From positions 1 through 49,505 of the IMG/VR virus record IMGVR_UViG_3300023174_000241: 49,505 nt of DNA. One strand, 5' to 3'. The stretch is from a virus. The notes under the pieces were generated by a model. The model saw only the letters and a list, made by a program, of their open reading frames with translations. It searched no databases and was not told where the DNA came from. Both the position numbers and the translations under genes were made by a program. Below, one piece after another: positions 1 to 9,900 of the stretch (within the stretch, counting starts at the first letter, position 1; the number at the start of each line of letters is the position of its first letter).

Positions 1-475
1 CAATGTTGTAACCTTGTATCACTTGCAAGGGTATTTCTCGGGCGCAACAATATTCTTTCAGTAAAAAAAGTTTGGAAACAATATCCTGTTGTTCTAGTCC
101 TGGACTGTACAACCATTTGTTCCAAATCTGTTTGGCGACATGTTCTTGGCTATGGCTGCTGGGCCAAACACCGTCAACTACAAAATTGCGTAAGCTGTCT
201 GAATCAACTAACTCAGACTTTTTTTCATCACTGTCAATTTCAACATCAAGCTTGCCCAACGCTGTGAGTTGTATAAACACAGCATGATAATCATTGCTTT
301 GTTGCAATGCCATAATGGCTTGATTAATAATCCATTGATTGCTCACAGCCGGGCCTCCCACATCAACCAGTCTCAACCCTATACAACGTAGAATCTTGAC
401 CCAGGTAGGTCTTACCTGGCTGCCCCAGCTAATGCCGCAACCACTAATTAGAAATTTTTTGTTTGACAATGACAT
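1..475 (-). CDS. SGNH/GDSL-hydrolase-like protein, N-terminal 158 codons, cut by the window edge
   Basis: The frame starts at the ATG at 475-473 and stays open to base 1, so the C-terminus is missing. The protein opens with KKFLISGCGISWG, a beta strand followed by a Gly/Ser turn where SGNH hydrolases carry their GDS block. It continues with VDVGGPAVSNQWIINQAI, which resembles the following conserved Gly-Asn block of that superfamily. The usual GDS serine motif is not exact, and the C-terminal Asp-x-x-His block lies outside the window, so catalysis cannot be judged. It overlaps the end of the radical-SAM gene by 32 bases, which suggests translational coupling in the minus-strand operon. If it is an esterase, acyl groups on glycans or lipids would be likely substrates, but that is inference. 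It could also be a non-catalytic relative. Confidence 0.55.
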   Translation of the reverse strand, partial: MSLSNKKFLISGCGISWGSQVRPTWVKILRCIGLRLVDVGGPAVSNQWIINQAIMALQQSNDYHAVFIQLTALGKLDVEIDSDEKKSELVDSDSLRNFVVDGVWPSSHSQEHVAKQIWNKWLYSPGLEQQDIVSKLFLLKEYCCAREIPLQVIQGYNI

Positions 476-1271
476 TGTTTGGGTCAAAATGATTTATTAT
501 TTGTGCTGTAGCACGGTCGGGACACTGCCCGCACACCGATTCAGGCTGTCCAATGTTGCTGATGAATTCAGCTAGATCGTTGTTGCTGTCACAGCCTTGA
601 TAGTTGACTATCTGAGTTTTGGCAACATCAATGATGTTGGCCACTGCTGGACATTTATAAAGTTTGCCACGATACAACACTGGAGTATTTGGGGCACCGC
701 ATATCTTGTGTGCTTCCTTGGGATCGCTGTTCCAAAATTCTATTTTATTTTCTTTTAACTTATAGGGAATTATAAAATCTTGAAATATGCTTTTGTAGAT
801 ACTGACATTGTCTTTACGCCATTCAACTTGGCGATGATCCTGGGCAACAAACTTTTTTATCTGCCAGGCTGTTTTTTCTTTGAGAATAGATTTTATATTT
901 TGATTTATGATACGTTCGTGGTCTTTTCTGTGTATACTAATCTGCATTTCAAATTGACCCAGGGTAAACCAAAATTTGGGGTCAATTCGATTGAGCAAAT
1001 AACCATTGGTTATCAATCGAATAGTACTGTCAGGCCAGGCCTTGCGCACATCCTGACACACTTCGGTAAGTTCAGGGTGTAACGTAGGTTCACCACCAAA
1101 TATGGTCACCACGGCTGGAGATATCAATTGAGACCAGCGATGCAGATCCCGCACAAGATTGTTGCGCGGCTCGACACCGTCTCTTGGCCAGTCGCTGAGA
1201 CTAATACAACCTTTGCAGGCCAGGTTGCATGAATATGCAACCATTACATCAAGTCTAGGTAAGGTGTGCAC
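444..1271 (-). CDS. Radical SAM protein with C-terminal SPASM/twitch-like Cys domain
   Basis: The sequence shows the radical-SAM signature CNLACKGC (C-x3-C-x2-C) about 15 residues from the chosen start, which binds the [4Fe-4S] cluster that cleaves S-adenosylmethionine. A GGEP motif of the SAM-binding strand follows (FGGEPTLHPEL). The C-terminus has further cysteines (CGAP, KCPA, GC, CGQC) in the position of a SPASM or twitch auxiliary-cluster domain, the usual order for this family. The open frame reaches upstream to 1388, but that would overlap the previous gene by 134 bases. The GTG at 1271 gives a 17-base overlap and a family-typical short N-terminus, and the ATG at 1244 is another possibility. 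Substrate is unknown. SPASM proteins often act on peptides or sugars. It lies between an SGNH-like gene and an unrecognised gene in the gp55/gp47 operon. Confidence 0.8.
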   Translation of the reverse strand: MHTLPRLDVMVAYSCNLACKGCISLSDWPRDGVEPRNNLVRDLHRWSQLISPAVVTIFGGEPTLHPELTEVCQDVRKAWPDSTIRLITNGYLLNRIDPKFWFTLGQFEMQISIHRKDHERIINQNIKSILKEKTAWQIKKFVAQDHRQVEWRKDNVSIYKSIFQDFIIPYKLKENKIEFWNSDPKEAHKICGAPNTPVLYRGKLYKCPAVANIIDVAKTQIVNYQGCDSNNDLAEFISNIGQPESVCGQCPDRATAQIINHFDPNNVIVKQKISN

Positions 1272-1947
1272 TATATTTGTTGTGATACTGATCAAGCCAG
1301 TTGCCAAGCACTTTGATGCCAAAATGCTGAAACAACTTTTGTTTAACAGACTCTGTGTTAAAAAACAAATCCTCACAGGGAATAACACAATTGTAATTGT
1401 GTGATGGCTCAGCCCAGGGCAGTTGAGATTTAATTTCCGTTAATCTTTGTGCTCGAGACAATTCAGTGGGAGTAATGCCGTCGGCTAGCAAGCGAAGACT
1501 TAATACATCCATGTCAGGATTGACTTTGCGTATGAACTCGGGATCAACAGCAGTTTCTTTTAAAATTTTTAATTGTCCTAAAAAGTATTCAACGTTGGGT
1601 TCGGGGCTTAGATGTACTTTTAAAATTCTTTGTTCAATCACATACTGCCAAAGCTTGGGATCTTGTGGATTGGCAATGCGAACACTGCGTACATCTTTGA
1701 GATGTTGCACAGCTAGCTCAGTGTTCCTATGTGATGGGACTACATCATACAACTCACTGTGGCTAGACTGCGCCACAATCTTTGGATTGGGTTTTAAAAA
1801 TTCTTGATTAAAAACATCTTTGACTTTGGTACGTTGATTTTTGTAATTTGTGTACTCTAAAGTCACACATTCTTTACTTTGACTTAAATTTGCACAAAAG
1901 TACTCACCACCAACGCCTTGATCGTAGTCAACAAATAAAAACGGCAT
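1255..1947 (-). CDS. Unrecognised phage protein, 230 aa
   Basis: I do not recognise this family with certainty. The frame is intact, starts 2 bases after the gp47 stop and overlaps the radical-SAM gene, so it is expressed as part of the operon. The N-terminus reads MPFLFVDYDQGVGGEYFCA, a hydrophobic strand followed by a Gly-rich turn. The C-terminus (FQHFGIKVLGNWLDQYHNKY) has the aromatic/Trp-x3-Tyr-His pattern often seen at the end of P-loop sulfotransferase-like proteins. That is a weak resemblance, and no full Walker A motif is visible. There is no signal peptide or membrane segment. A nucleotide or sulfate transfer role is only a guess. Confidence 0.6.
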   Translation of the reverse strand: MPFLFVDYDQGVGGEYFCANLSQSKECVTLEYTNYKNQRTKVKDVFNQEFLKPNPKIVAQSSHSELYDVVPSHRNTELAVQHLKDVRSVRIANPQDPKLWQYVIEQRILKVHLSPEPNVEYFLGQLKILKETAVDPEFIRKVNPDMDVLSLRLLADGITPTELSRAQRLTEIKSQLPWAEPSHNYNCVIPCEDLFFNTESVKQKLFQHFGIKVLGNWLDQYHNKYSAHLT

Positions 1948-1949
1948 GC

Positions 1950-2966
1950 TTACAATGATTGATAGATCTGCAACAATAATTTTGGATCATAAAACGCACT
2001 GTCAATCTTGGTGATTTGATCTACTACAATTTGATCAACACTTTCGAACGTGACTTCACCTTGCATTACACTGTCTTCGAGTGCGGAGTTTTTATTAGGT
2101 AGTAATGCCATTTCTCTGAGATTGTATTTTTGAATAAAATTCTCTTTGATGAAATTAGCTTCTTCGTAGCTGATTTCAATATCAAGTTGAACACGCACAT
2201 GCATTTTGGCTTTTAACAACTGATCAGCATTGTCAATTACTTCGCTGAGATTGAATACTCGATATCTTGGTTGATTGTCCCAGGAATGGTACTTGGGCGC
2301 AGATCCCCACTCCAGCACCATCATGCCACGAGCATCATCGCCGGCGTCGGCAAAGTTGTGTGGGAAACAGTTGCCAATGTAGTTTACATTCTTTTTATTC
2401 TGACGCAGATGGAAATGTCCACTAAACACTTCGCCAATGCCTTGAAAATCATCAACTCGAATCTCTCCATGGTCTGGCATCTCCACCATGGCATTCATTT
2501 TGAAATGCGGCAATTCAAAGTGTCCAAACACATACTGTGATGATATTTTTTGCACACGTTTGTAGTCATCTCCCACCATCCAAGGAGCAATAGTAACATT
2601 ACCATCAGTGAACCAGTCATTGACAATGTGAATGTTGGGAATGTGCTTGGCCCACTCTACTCCGTGGATGTCTCTGCGATCACGATAGTACAAATCATGA
2701 TTGCCGGGGATAAAGTAAAAACGATCAAAGGCCTTCGACAGCTTTTCCAAGGCCCGCAGACTGTATTGCAGTGTCTGCAGATTGATGCTGGCACGATGAT
2801 TGTGCCAATCACCTAAAAACAACCCGGTTTCGCAGCCTTCAGATTTAGCCTGGGCAATAAACCAATCTATAAATTGATCACAGTCTAAATTGTGTTGTAG
2901 ACTGTTGCTTTTTAAACCCCAGTGAATGTCAGTGCAGACGGCTGCTTTTTTAAATAGATTACTCAT
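1950..2966 (-). CDS. 47: T4 gp47-like recombination endonuclease subunit (SbcD/Mre11 family)
   Basis: This is a calcineurin-like metallophosphoesterase. The motifs appear in order: D13-x-H15 (TDIHWG), the GDWHNH block near residue 53, GNHD at residues 88-91, FGHFELPH near 149 and GHFH at 183-186. Together they supply the two-metal site. The length of 338 residues agrees with T4 gp47 (339). In T4, gp47 pairs with the ATPase gp46 as a Mre11/Rad50-type complex that resects DNA ends for recombination-dependent replication. No gp46 gene is present in this window. The gene lies 12 bases downstream of gp55 and shares its sigma70-like promoter, fitting early or middle expression. Confidence 0.9.
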   Translation of the reverse strand: MSNLFKKAAVCTDIHWGLKSNSLQHNLDCDQFIDWFIAQAKSEGCETGLFLGDWHNHRASINLQTLQYSLRALEKLSKAFDRFYFIPGNHDLYYRDRRDIHGVEWAKHIPNIHIVNDWFTDGNVTIAPWMVGDDYKRVQKISSQYVFGHFELPHFKMNAMVEMPDHGEIRVDDFQGIGEVFSGHFHLRQNKKNVNYIGNCFPHNFADAGDDARGMMVLEWGSAPKYHSWDNQPRYRVFNLSEVIDNADQLLKAKMHVRVQLDIEISYEEANFIKENFIQKYNLREMALLPNKNSALEDSVMQGEVTFESVDQIVVDQITKIDSAFYDPKLLLQIYQSL

Positions 2967-2978
2967 CTATAGATTATA

Positions 2979-3875
2979 CTACTCATCCAAACTAGATACG
3001 ACCGGACCGGACATGGCTGCCATGCCAGCCTTGCCAGAATTCTGACGAGTCCAAGATGGATTAAGTCCGTTCATTTCTAGTATGTCATCACGGATGTTTT
3101 GATTTTTCTTTTCAATGTTTAGGATACGAGTAAAGCTATTAGTGATAGCGGCAGTATAATACGCAAAAGGGTTCTGCGATTTTGATTCATCGAACTGAAG
3201 TCCGATTTGACTGAGCTGTAGCAGGGCTTGTCCCCGCATTTCTTCGTTGTAGGTGTATCCACGCCAGTTGCTCCTTGTTGCATATCTTTCACACAGTTTC
3301 ATAAACATCATGGCCAACTTGCGTGTCATATTGCCATGGTCCCGACTGTATTCTCCAGTTTCTAAATCGCCTTGCCAGTGACTTTTGCCCACGATGTAGG
3401 GCACTTTGTGATCTGTGACACGATAATGGAAAAAGGGAGGAAAGTTAACACGTACATTGGCCAACTCCACTACTGGGTCAAGCAAGTCATCCGCCTGATC
3501 CTCAGGCGGCAATTCTTCAAGACCCAAAATATCTTCAACAGTTCGTTTTTTCTTTGCAATCTTGGGAACTTTTTTAGGAGCCATTGGAATGTGTTCCCAG
3601 GTCATGATTCTAAAAACAATGTCAGTGTTAGGGATTTTTTTCTCATTGACTTCTACACCGGTTTCTTTGGTGAGACGAGTTGCTCGAGTTCTACGTGCTT
3701 CTGCAATGGTTTTCTGATTGATTTTGGTAACACTGGGCAAAATCATATCGTATTGATGGTCTGTGACTGGGTCCAGATAGCTACAATATGTGTTTTTGCT
3801 TAGATGAATCTCTTTCAAGATATCTTTGTTGTTTAAGTAATTTACTTTTGCTGGGGGTTTTGGTAGTAATGACAT
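2979..3875 (-). CDS. 55: T4 gp55-like late-transcription sigma factor
   Basis: T4 gp55 is the small sigma-like factor that directs host RNA polymerase to late promoters. The N-terminus KVNYLNNKDILKEI aligns with T4 KYNYVNNKELLQAI. The C-terminal half has the sigma-region-2-like block GYTYNEEMRGQALLQL, then FDESKSQNPFAYYTAAITN and RILNIEKKNQN, matching T4 GYTQSWKQEMIADGI, FDETKYKNPHAYITQACFN and RIKKERKE. Between these halves there is an extra segment of roughly 140 residues containing a Lys-rich then acidic stretch. The product is 298 residues against 185 in T4. I chose the ATG at 3875, 12 bases after AGGAG. A second ATG at 3887 abuts that ribosome site and would add four residues. The visible late-promoter octamers downstream on the other strand are its expected targets. 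Confidence 0.88.
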   Translation of the reverse strand: MSLLPKPPAKVNYLNNKDILKEIHLSKNTYCSYLDPVTDHQYDMILPSVTKINQKTIAEARRTRATRLTKETGVEVNEKKIPNTDIVFRIMTWEHIPMAPKKVPKIAKKKRTVEDILGLEELPPEDQADDLLDPVVELANVRVNFPPFFHYRVTDHKVPYIVGKSHWQGDLETGEYSRDHGNMTRKLAMMFMKLCERYATRSNWRGYTYNEEMRGQALLQLSQIGLQFDESKSQNPFAYYTAAITNSFTRILNIEKKNQNIRDDILEMNGLNPSWTRQNSGKAGMAAMSGPVVSSLDE

Positions 3876-3903
3876 ATGCTGTCGCATCTCCTAGATAATA
3901 CTT

Positions 3904-3931
3904 ATTGTAGCATAGAAACAACACTTGTCAA
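3904..3931 (-). promoter_or_regulatory. Sigma70-like early promoter for the gp55-gp47 operon
   Basis: On the minus strand there is a perfect -35 box TTGACA (3931-3926), a 16-base spacer and a -10 box TACAAT (3909-3904, five of six consensus bases). Transcription would begin near 3897, just upstream of the AGGAG ribosome site at 3892-3888. This is host-type sigma70 architecture and fits early expression of the late sigma factor. Confidence 0.75.
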
Positions 3932-3962
3932 CCTTTTCTTAAACATAGCCGTTTATTTTTTA

Positions 3963-3970
3963 GGTAAATA
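3963..3970 (+). promoter_or_regulatory. T4-type late promoter (GGTAAATA)
   Basis: The octamer GGTAAATA resembles the T4 late consensus TATAAATA. By the T4 rule (box at -13 to -6) transcription would start at 3976. That gives a 13-base leader that begins with the Shine-Dalgarno sequence AAGGA (3976-3980) and ends at the ATG at 3989. It is the weakest match of the set. Confidence 0.5.
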
Positions 3971-3988
3971 TTCACAAGGACGACTGAC

Positions 3989-6694
3989 ATGGCAGAAAAT
4001 ACCAACCAAAGCATTTTTATTATCCAGGACCAAAGCGCCTACGATTCAAATGAAGGGTCTGACTTAGCTAATGGCCGGGAAGTCACGCAAGATGAATATA
4101 ATGCTTGGGCAAACGATAATTTAGTTACAGCACTGGATTCCAACGGCGATCTTGTGGACATTGTTGGCGGTAATGACAAAATCAGCGTCACAGATGGCAC
4201 TACAACAGTGGGGTATGATAATGTAGATCAACCTGGTGATGGAACTGGAGCAACATCATACTCTGTTGCAACAACATCAACTACGGTCGCTGACAGCACT
4301 AGTTCAGGGTTATCAACAACCACACAACAACAACTGGATCAGGCGCTTGAGTTTGAACTAACAAATCTTTCCCTTTCCAATCCTAATTTAGAAACTGCCG
4401 CTGGCCGTAGCTTGGCAATTCAAAATGCAAACCTGGCAGGTAATATATTAGAAGCTGATGGAAACGGATTTAATTTAACCACTGAAGAGCGGCAATTATT
4501 GCAAAGAGTTGTCAACGATGGATTGAATATTGCAGTTACCACAAGAGATACCATCAATCTAACACAAGAGGTCATCAACTCTGTTAAAAACATGTCAATC
4601 AGTGATTCAAGTTCTGAGACACTGGCACAATCCAAAGAACGAATAATTTCTGAATTTTATAACCAACTGACCCCAACAGAAAAAGCCATAGTAAACAGCT
4701 CTGGGCTTGGCGCCACAATTAATAATATTATAACTGGATTTGATCAACCTGGCGGAACACTGATTGCACCATCGGCTACAACTTTGGTGCCATACGCTAT
4801 AGCCAACAATACGCTAAATTTAGATCTTACACAACGTGTCACTGATGCACTGGTTGCACAATATATCGGACAAAATGGCAGCATAACTGAAGAACAAATT
4901 CGGGCCATTGAAACGTTGGTACTGACACAAAATGCAATCAACACACAATCTGTGGGATTGCAAGCGGCAGATAGCAGAGCCGAACAGACTGCTGAAAACC
5001 AATTTGGTAATATAAATGTCAACGCCGAAGTTGCCACAGATGTAAACTTACCTACCACAGACCAAGGTGATACCGCAATTCAAACTGTGGAAGTCACGGC
5101 CAACACCAGCGTGTCAAAGGCCATTAGAGACTCCTTGGGGATACCCAATCAAGGCCCTATACTTGAAAAGTTAATTAACAAAGCCATTGACCTAGGCTTA
5201 AATCAAATACCTGGTTATAGCCAAGTTAACAATGCAATTGGAACAGCAAACAAAATAGTAGGTATTGGCGACATTGTAACCAATGTCAATCAAACACCAG
5301 CAGAAGCCGCATTGGCTCTGGCACGACTACTAATCCCACAAGTGAATCTTGTGGTCACTGGATATAATCTTATCAGTGGCAATGGAGGTGGTGGCGGAGG
5401 TGGTGGCGAAGACAATGTATCGTCAACTGGACCGAATGCAGTCAACCCTGGTGTTAATCCACAAGTACCTGCTGGTGGCGGTGGTGATGATGATTTCTTT
5501 GGTGGGTTGTTTGGTGGCACCGATGCTGATTTAATCACTGACGATGGATTTGTGTTGTCTGACCCTAATGATCCCACAAGTCTTAGAGTAGTACCCGAAG
5601 ATCAATTCACAGAAACCGATGGCGGATTAAATGTCTTAACTGAAGAACTCAACACCGACGACATCAACTATGACCCTGACGCAGTTGATGCTGACGCCAT
5701 ACCAAACTATTATCCCAATGGTGTGCCATATGATGACGAAGGCAATTTAAATCCAGGCTGGGCTATAAATCCTGAAACTGGCGAACCCTATTACATTGGC
5801 GAAGATTATGTTGACCCAGGCACACAAGCATTGGCTGATGCTGCCAGAGAACAGGCAACTATTGCGGCAGCGACCCAACGTGCACGTAACCAACAAGCAA
5901 TAGAAGTACAAAGAAAACAAGCCAACGAAGGTGACTGGCGTGTGCGTTTGAGATTGGCCGCCGGCGCAAATTACTTGTACAAAGACCCTGGCATCAATTC
6001 CGAAGGCATACTGTGGCCGTTGAGCATCACTGATGGAGTGATATTTCCTTACACTCCAAAAATTAGTTCAGCCTACAAAGCCAATTACTCATCATCAGAT
6101 CTAACACACAGCAACTATAGAGGCTACTCCTACCAAAATAGTTATGTGGATGAAATATCAATCAACGCTGTTTTCACAGCACAAGACACCACTGAAGCTA
6201 ACTATTTGTTGGCAGTGATACATTTTTTCAGAAGTGTTACCAAAATGTTTTACGGCCAGGATGCACAACGAGGAGCACCCCCTCCCTTGGTATTCTTGCA
6301 AGGACTTGGAGAATTTCAATACAACCTACACCCTTGTGTGGTGTCCAGTTTCAATTACGAATTGCCAAACGATGTTGATTATATTCGTGCCCGGAGCACA
6401 AATCAAGCCGGCACAAGCTTGTTACAACGCAGAGATCGTCAGACCTTGCCAACAAACTCACTATGGTCAAGTGTGGTGAGGCTGGCCAATGCTACATCAA
6501 CTGGCCTACAGCCCGGCGCACTACGATACCCGCCCAGTGTGCCCAGTCTTGGTACCAACAGTCCCACTTATGTGCCCACAAAAATAGAAATTCAATTGTC
6601 TTTGTTGCCCATGCAATCTCGACAACAGATAAGTCAGCAGTTCAGTCTCAAGAACTTTGCAAATGGTAACCTCTTAAAAGGAGGATTCTGGTAA
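3989..6694 (+). CDS. Baseplate tail-tube-cap-like structural protein (gp48/gp54 type C-terminus)
   Basis: The first ~645 residues are low-complexity, Asn/Thr/Asp-rich and unlike any enzyme, with an eight-Gly run near residue 470. The C-terminal ~250 residues, starting at GDWRVRLRLAAGANYLYK (about 648), form a conserved domain with GVIFPYTPKISSAYKANY, EANYLLAVIHFFRSVTKMFY and LPNDVDYIRA. I associate this with the tail-tube cap proteins (gp48/gp54 group) of aquatic T4-like phages. That assignment rests on memory of the family and on the position directly upstream of gp53. The gene ends in TAATG, shared with the gp53 start, so translation is coupled. A late promoter and AAGGA stand at its head. 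The long N-terminal extension is much larger than in T4, where gp48 is about 364 residues. Confidence 0.6.
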   Translation: MAENTNQSIFIIQDQSAYDSNEGSDLANGREVTQDEYNAWANDNLVTALDSNGDLVDIVGGNDKISVTDGTTTVGYDNVDQPGDGTGATSYSVATTSTTVADSTSSGLSTTTQQQLDQALEFELTNLSLSNPNLETAAGRSLAIQNANLAGNILEADGNGFNLTTEERQLLQRVVNDGLNIAVTTRDTINLTQEVINSVKNMSISDSSSETLAQSKERIISEFYNQLTPTEKAIVNSSGLGATINNIITGFDQPGGTLIAPSATTLVPYAIANNTLNLDLTQRVTDALVAQYIGQNGSITEEQIRAIETLVLTQNAINTQSVGLQAADSRAEQTAENQFGNINVNAEVATDVNLPTTDQGDTAIQTVEVTANTSVSKAIRDSLGIPNQGPILEKLINKAIDLGLNQIPGYSQVNNAIGTANKIVGIGDIVTNVNQTPAEAALALARLLIPQVNLVVTGYNLISGNGGGGGGGGEDNVSSTGPNAVNPGVNPQVPAGGGGDDDFFGGLFGGTDADLITDDGFVLSDPNDPTSLRVVPEDQFTETDGGLNVLTEELNTDDINYDPDAVDADAIPNYYPNGVPYDDEGNLNPGWAINPETGEPYYIGEDYVDPGTQALADAAREQATIAAATQRARNQQAIEVQRKQANEGDWRVRLRLAAGANYLYKDPGINSEGILWPLSITDGVIFPYTPKISSAYKANYSSSDLTHSNYRGYSYQNSYVDEISINAVFTAQDTTEANYLLAVIHFFRSVTKMFYGQDAQRGAPPPLVFLQGLGEFQYNLHPCVVSSFNYELPNDVDYIRARSTNQAGTSLLQRRDRQTLPTNSLWSSVVRLANATSTGLQPGALRYPPSVPSLGTNSPTYVPTKIEIQLSLLPMQSRQQISQQFSLKNFANGNLLKGGFW

Positions 6695-6993
6695 TGGCCA
6701 ATTATACAAGCACTAGTCCGTATTTTTTAACACCCTACACTACATTTTATCTTGACAGTATGGTGAATCGTCCCATCCCTCGGGAAAGCGATGACATATA
6801 TTTCCGCATCAACCAAACATATCAATATCGTCCCGACTTGCTGGCATTTGACTTGTACCAGCAAAGTGAACTATGGTGGGTTTTTTATCAACGCAATCCC
6901 AACACATTGACGGCCCCGCCTTGGGATTTTGAAGCAGGCAAAAGCATTTATTTGCCCAAGATTACCACGCTTAGATCTACACTGGGTTTTTAA
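6694..6993 (+). CDS. 53: gp53-like baseplate wedge protein
   Basis: This 99-residue protein has the core of the T4 gp53 family. IYFRINQTYQYRPDLLAFDL is followed by YQQSELWWVFYQRNPNTL, matching T4 YRLRTYYIKGSPRPEELANAI followed by the QLYWVLLM segment. It ends with SIYLPK, as expected for a short LysM-like fold. T4 gp53 is 196 residues, so this is a minimal form with only the conserved core. In T4, gp53 joins neighbouring wedges during baseplate closure. The start codon overlaps the upstream stop (TAATG), and the next gene begins three bases after its stop. Confidence 0.8.
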   Translation: MANYTSTSPYFLTPYTTFYLDSMVNRPIPRESDDIYFRINQTYQYRPDLLAFDLYQQSELWWVFYQRNPNTLTAPPWDFEAGKSIYLPKITTLRSTLGF

Positions 6994-6996
6994 AAC

Positions 6997-9900
6997 ATGT
7001 CAATGACCTTAGAACAACGGGTTGCGGCAATCCTAAACAATCCCAATCTATCTGATAGATTCAAGGAAATTTTTTTACTAAATTGGCGCAACAGCTCACA
7101 GGATCTTCGGGCATTTAATAGAGCGGTGGCCATTGCTGAAACAAAGTCTGGCGAAACAGTATACACAGTGATGGTCAATCAAGACCCGGTGGCCAAAACT
7201 GCACAGGAAGATCAAGGACCGGGTACTCAAAGTGCCGGCACAGAAGTGGCAGCGGCACAAGCCGCAAGAGCAAACAATGCATCCACAACTAACCCACCAC
7301 CTACAGTGGTTGCACCTGCCCCCACCAACACCAATGCAACACCGTATGCTCCAAACATTGATGCTGGCACCGATGACGCTACCAGGTACAGTATAGACAC
7401 ACAGGCCACGCCACCCAATACAGCGGCACCTTCGTACCCACCACCATCATCTCTACCAGGGCCAAACAATTACCCGCCTCAAGACTATCCCAATGAATAT
7501 TATCTAGGATATCCGGCAGCAGGTCCTAACGCTGGGCAAGGTACACCTGCAAGCGCACCACCTGGTCAAGAGTACGACTACACATTTGGTGCAGTAACAT
7601 CTCAAGATCCCGGTGCATCGGCTGCCAGTGATGATGGCACCACTGCAGGCATTGTAGATGCTGGTGCAGAAGATCCATATGGGCTTGGCGGCGGCACTAA
7701 TTCAACCACACAAACTGGTGGTGTAACCAGCCCAGGCAGCAATACCAGCAATGAAATTACCACATTGGTCAACAAAACAGCCAGGCCAATAACTCCAAGA
7801 TCCAACATACTAGATCAATATTCCAGTTACACCTACAGTGTTAGTTTATATCTAATGAGTCCTGAGGACTACAGTCGACTGTTGACAACCAAAAAAAGAT
7901 ATATTCCTGGATATCAACTGTTGATGCAGAGTGGTGGAGCCGCACAATTCTCAGCTGGATACTCTGGTGTGCCCAATGATTTAGAGCCCGGTGGAGTCAG
8001 TATGGCCCAGGGCCGCAATCAATTTTTTCCATTAGACTACTACATTGATGATGTTGAAATTAAAACCTTGCTAAGTGGCAAAGGCACCGGTGGTGCACAC
8101 AACGCAGTTGAATTAAAATTTAAAATAATTGAGCCCAATGGTATTACTTTGCTAGACAACTTGTACAAGGCCACACGCCAGTACATCGAACAAGGTGGAG
8201 GCGCAAGTACCAGCACATCAAACAAAAATTATGCGGCTCAGAATTATCTTATGGTGATTCGTTTTTATGGCTATGATGAAAACGGCAACTTGATCACTAA
8301 TCCAGGAGTGCGAGATACATCCGGTAAAACAGATTCGGCAGCCATTGTTGAAAAATTTATTCCATTCCAGTTCACTGGTATTAAATTTAAAATAGCCAAC
8401 AGATTGACTGAATATGACTGCACTGGAGTATGCCCGCAAAACGTGATTGGTAGCGGCCAAGGTCGAGGTGTAATACCGTTTAACATAGAATTATCAGCCA
8501 CAACACTGCAAAATTTATTAAACGGCACAGCACAATTTAAACAAACCACTACAGTGGCCGATGATGGACGTGAAGTCACAGGATCTATAGCCACACCTGA
8601 CAAAGCCAACACCGCACCCAATCCCACGCTGACCACAGGATTGGCACAGGCTCTCAACAAGTATCAATCTGAGCTGCAAAATGAGGGCACATATGGACTG
8701 GGTGATGTATACAAGTTTGTAATCAGTCACCCCGAGCTGGCCAATGCCAGCATTGTGCCACAGGGAGAAATTGATAGAAAAAGCAAACCCATGATACAAG
8801 CAACATCGGCGGCGCAAGCCAATGATGGAGATAAACAAAGCGTCAACAACAAAGCCAAAACAGTCAGCGCCACTGCCGGTATGTCGATAGTTCAGTTCCT
8901 GGATCTAGTAGCAAGAAGCAGTGATTACATTTATAAACAACAAAACAAAATAATTGACACCAATGGTGATGAAATTCCGCAAGGAACTTCGGCGCAGGCG
9001 TTTGCTTGGTACCGCATAGGGATTCAAGCCAAACCCATTGGATCAGACCCCAAGCGCAATGATGATGCTTACGAAATAACTTATGAATTAGCACCCTACG
9101 GTGTCAATGACATCAAGAGTGAGTACTTTCCAAGAGGTAGATTTAGAGGCGCACAAAAAAAGTATGCTTACTGGTTCACAGGACAGAATGCCAGCGTGTT
9201 GAATTTTGAACAAGACTTTAACTATTTGTATTATATCACAGTGAACAGCCGACAAAAACGCCCATCAACCAAGGGTACTATTGATTATCGAGAAGTGGAA
9301 AAAAGACTGTTTGCACCCAACAGCCCGCAGACTAACCAGGGTGTTGACTCTTGGTACACCAATGAACCCAGCGCCAATGCCGCTGACTATTTGTACAGCC
9401 CATCAGATCAATCACGAGCCAAATTGACTATCATAGGAGATCCAGCCTGGATTGCACAGGGTGAAGTTTGGTCCGGTATTCGGTCCAGTAAAAAAACCTA
9501 CAACAATGATGCAGATGTTTATTTTGATGCATTTTTAAATGATGGTACTATTAACTTTGATGCCAGGGAAGCCTTGTTTGAAATTGAATTTAACAAACCA
9601 GTTGACTATAACTTAGACACTGGGTTAATGAATCCCAACGCTCCCAATGTCACTACACAAAATTATGTGTACAAAGCCATACAGGCTGTGAGTGTGTTCA
9701 AGCAAGGAAAATTCACACAAGAACTTGAGGGTGTGCTGTTGATATTTCCAGACAGCATCAGCAAAACCACACAGATTGTCAAGAATGGATTTGAAAATAC
9801 CACCACTGACAATGTTTTTTCTACAGGTCCAACCCAGGCTGATGCTGCCACTGCTAGACAGCAACAAACAGACGCTCCCAACTTGTCATTAGACATAACT

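Noticed and set aside
72-287. Plus-strand open frame at the left end
   Set aside because: It lies wholly opposite the minus-strand SGNH-like frame, has no ribosome site and shows no protein-family features.
5290-5577. Minus-strand frame coding for a Pro-rich peptide
   Set aside because: It is the antisense of the Gly-rich run in the baseplate protein, so the prolines are an artefact of GGN codons.
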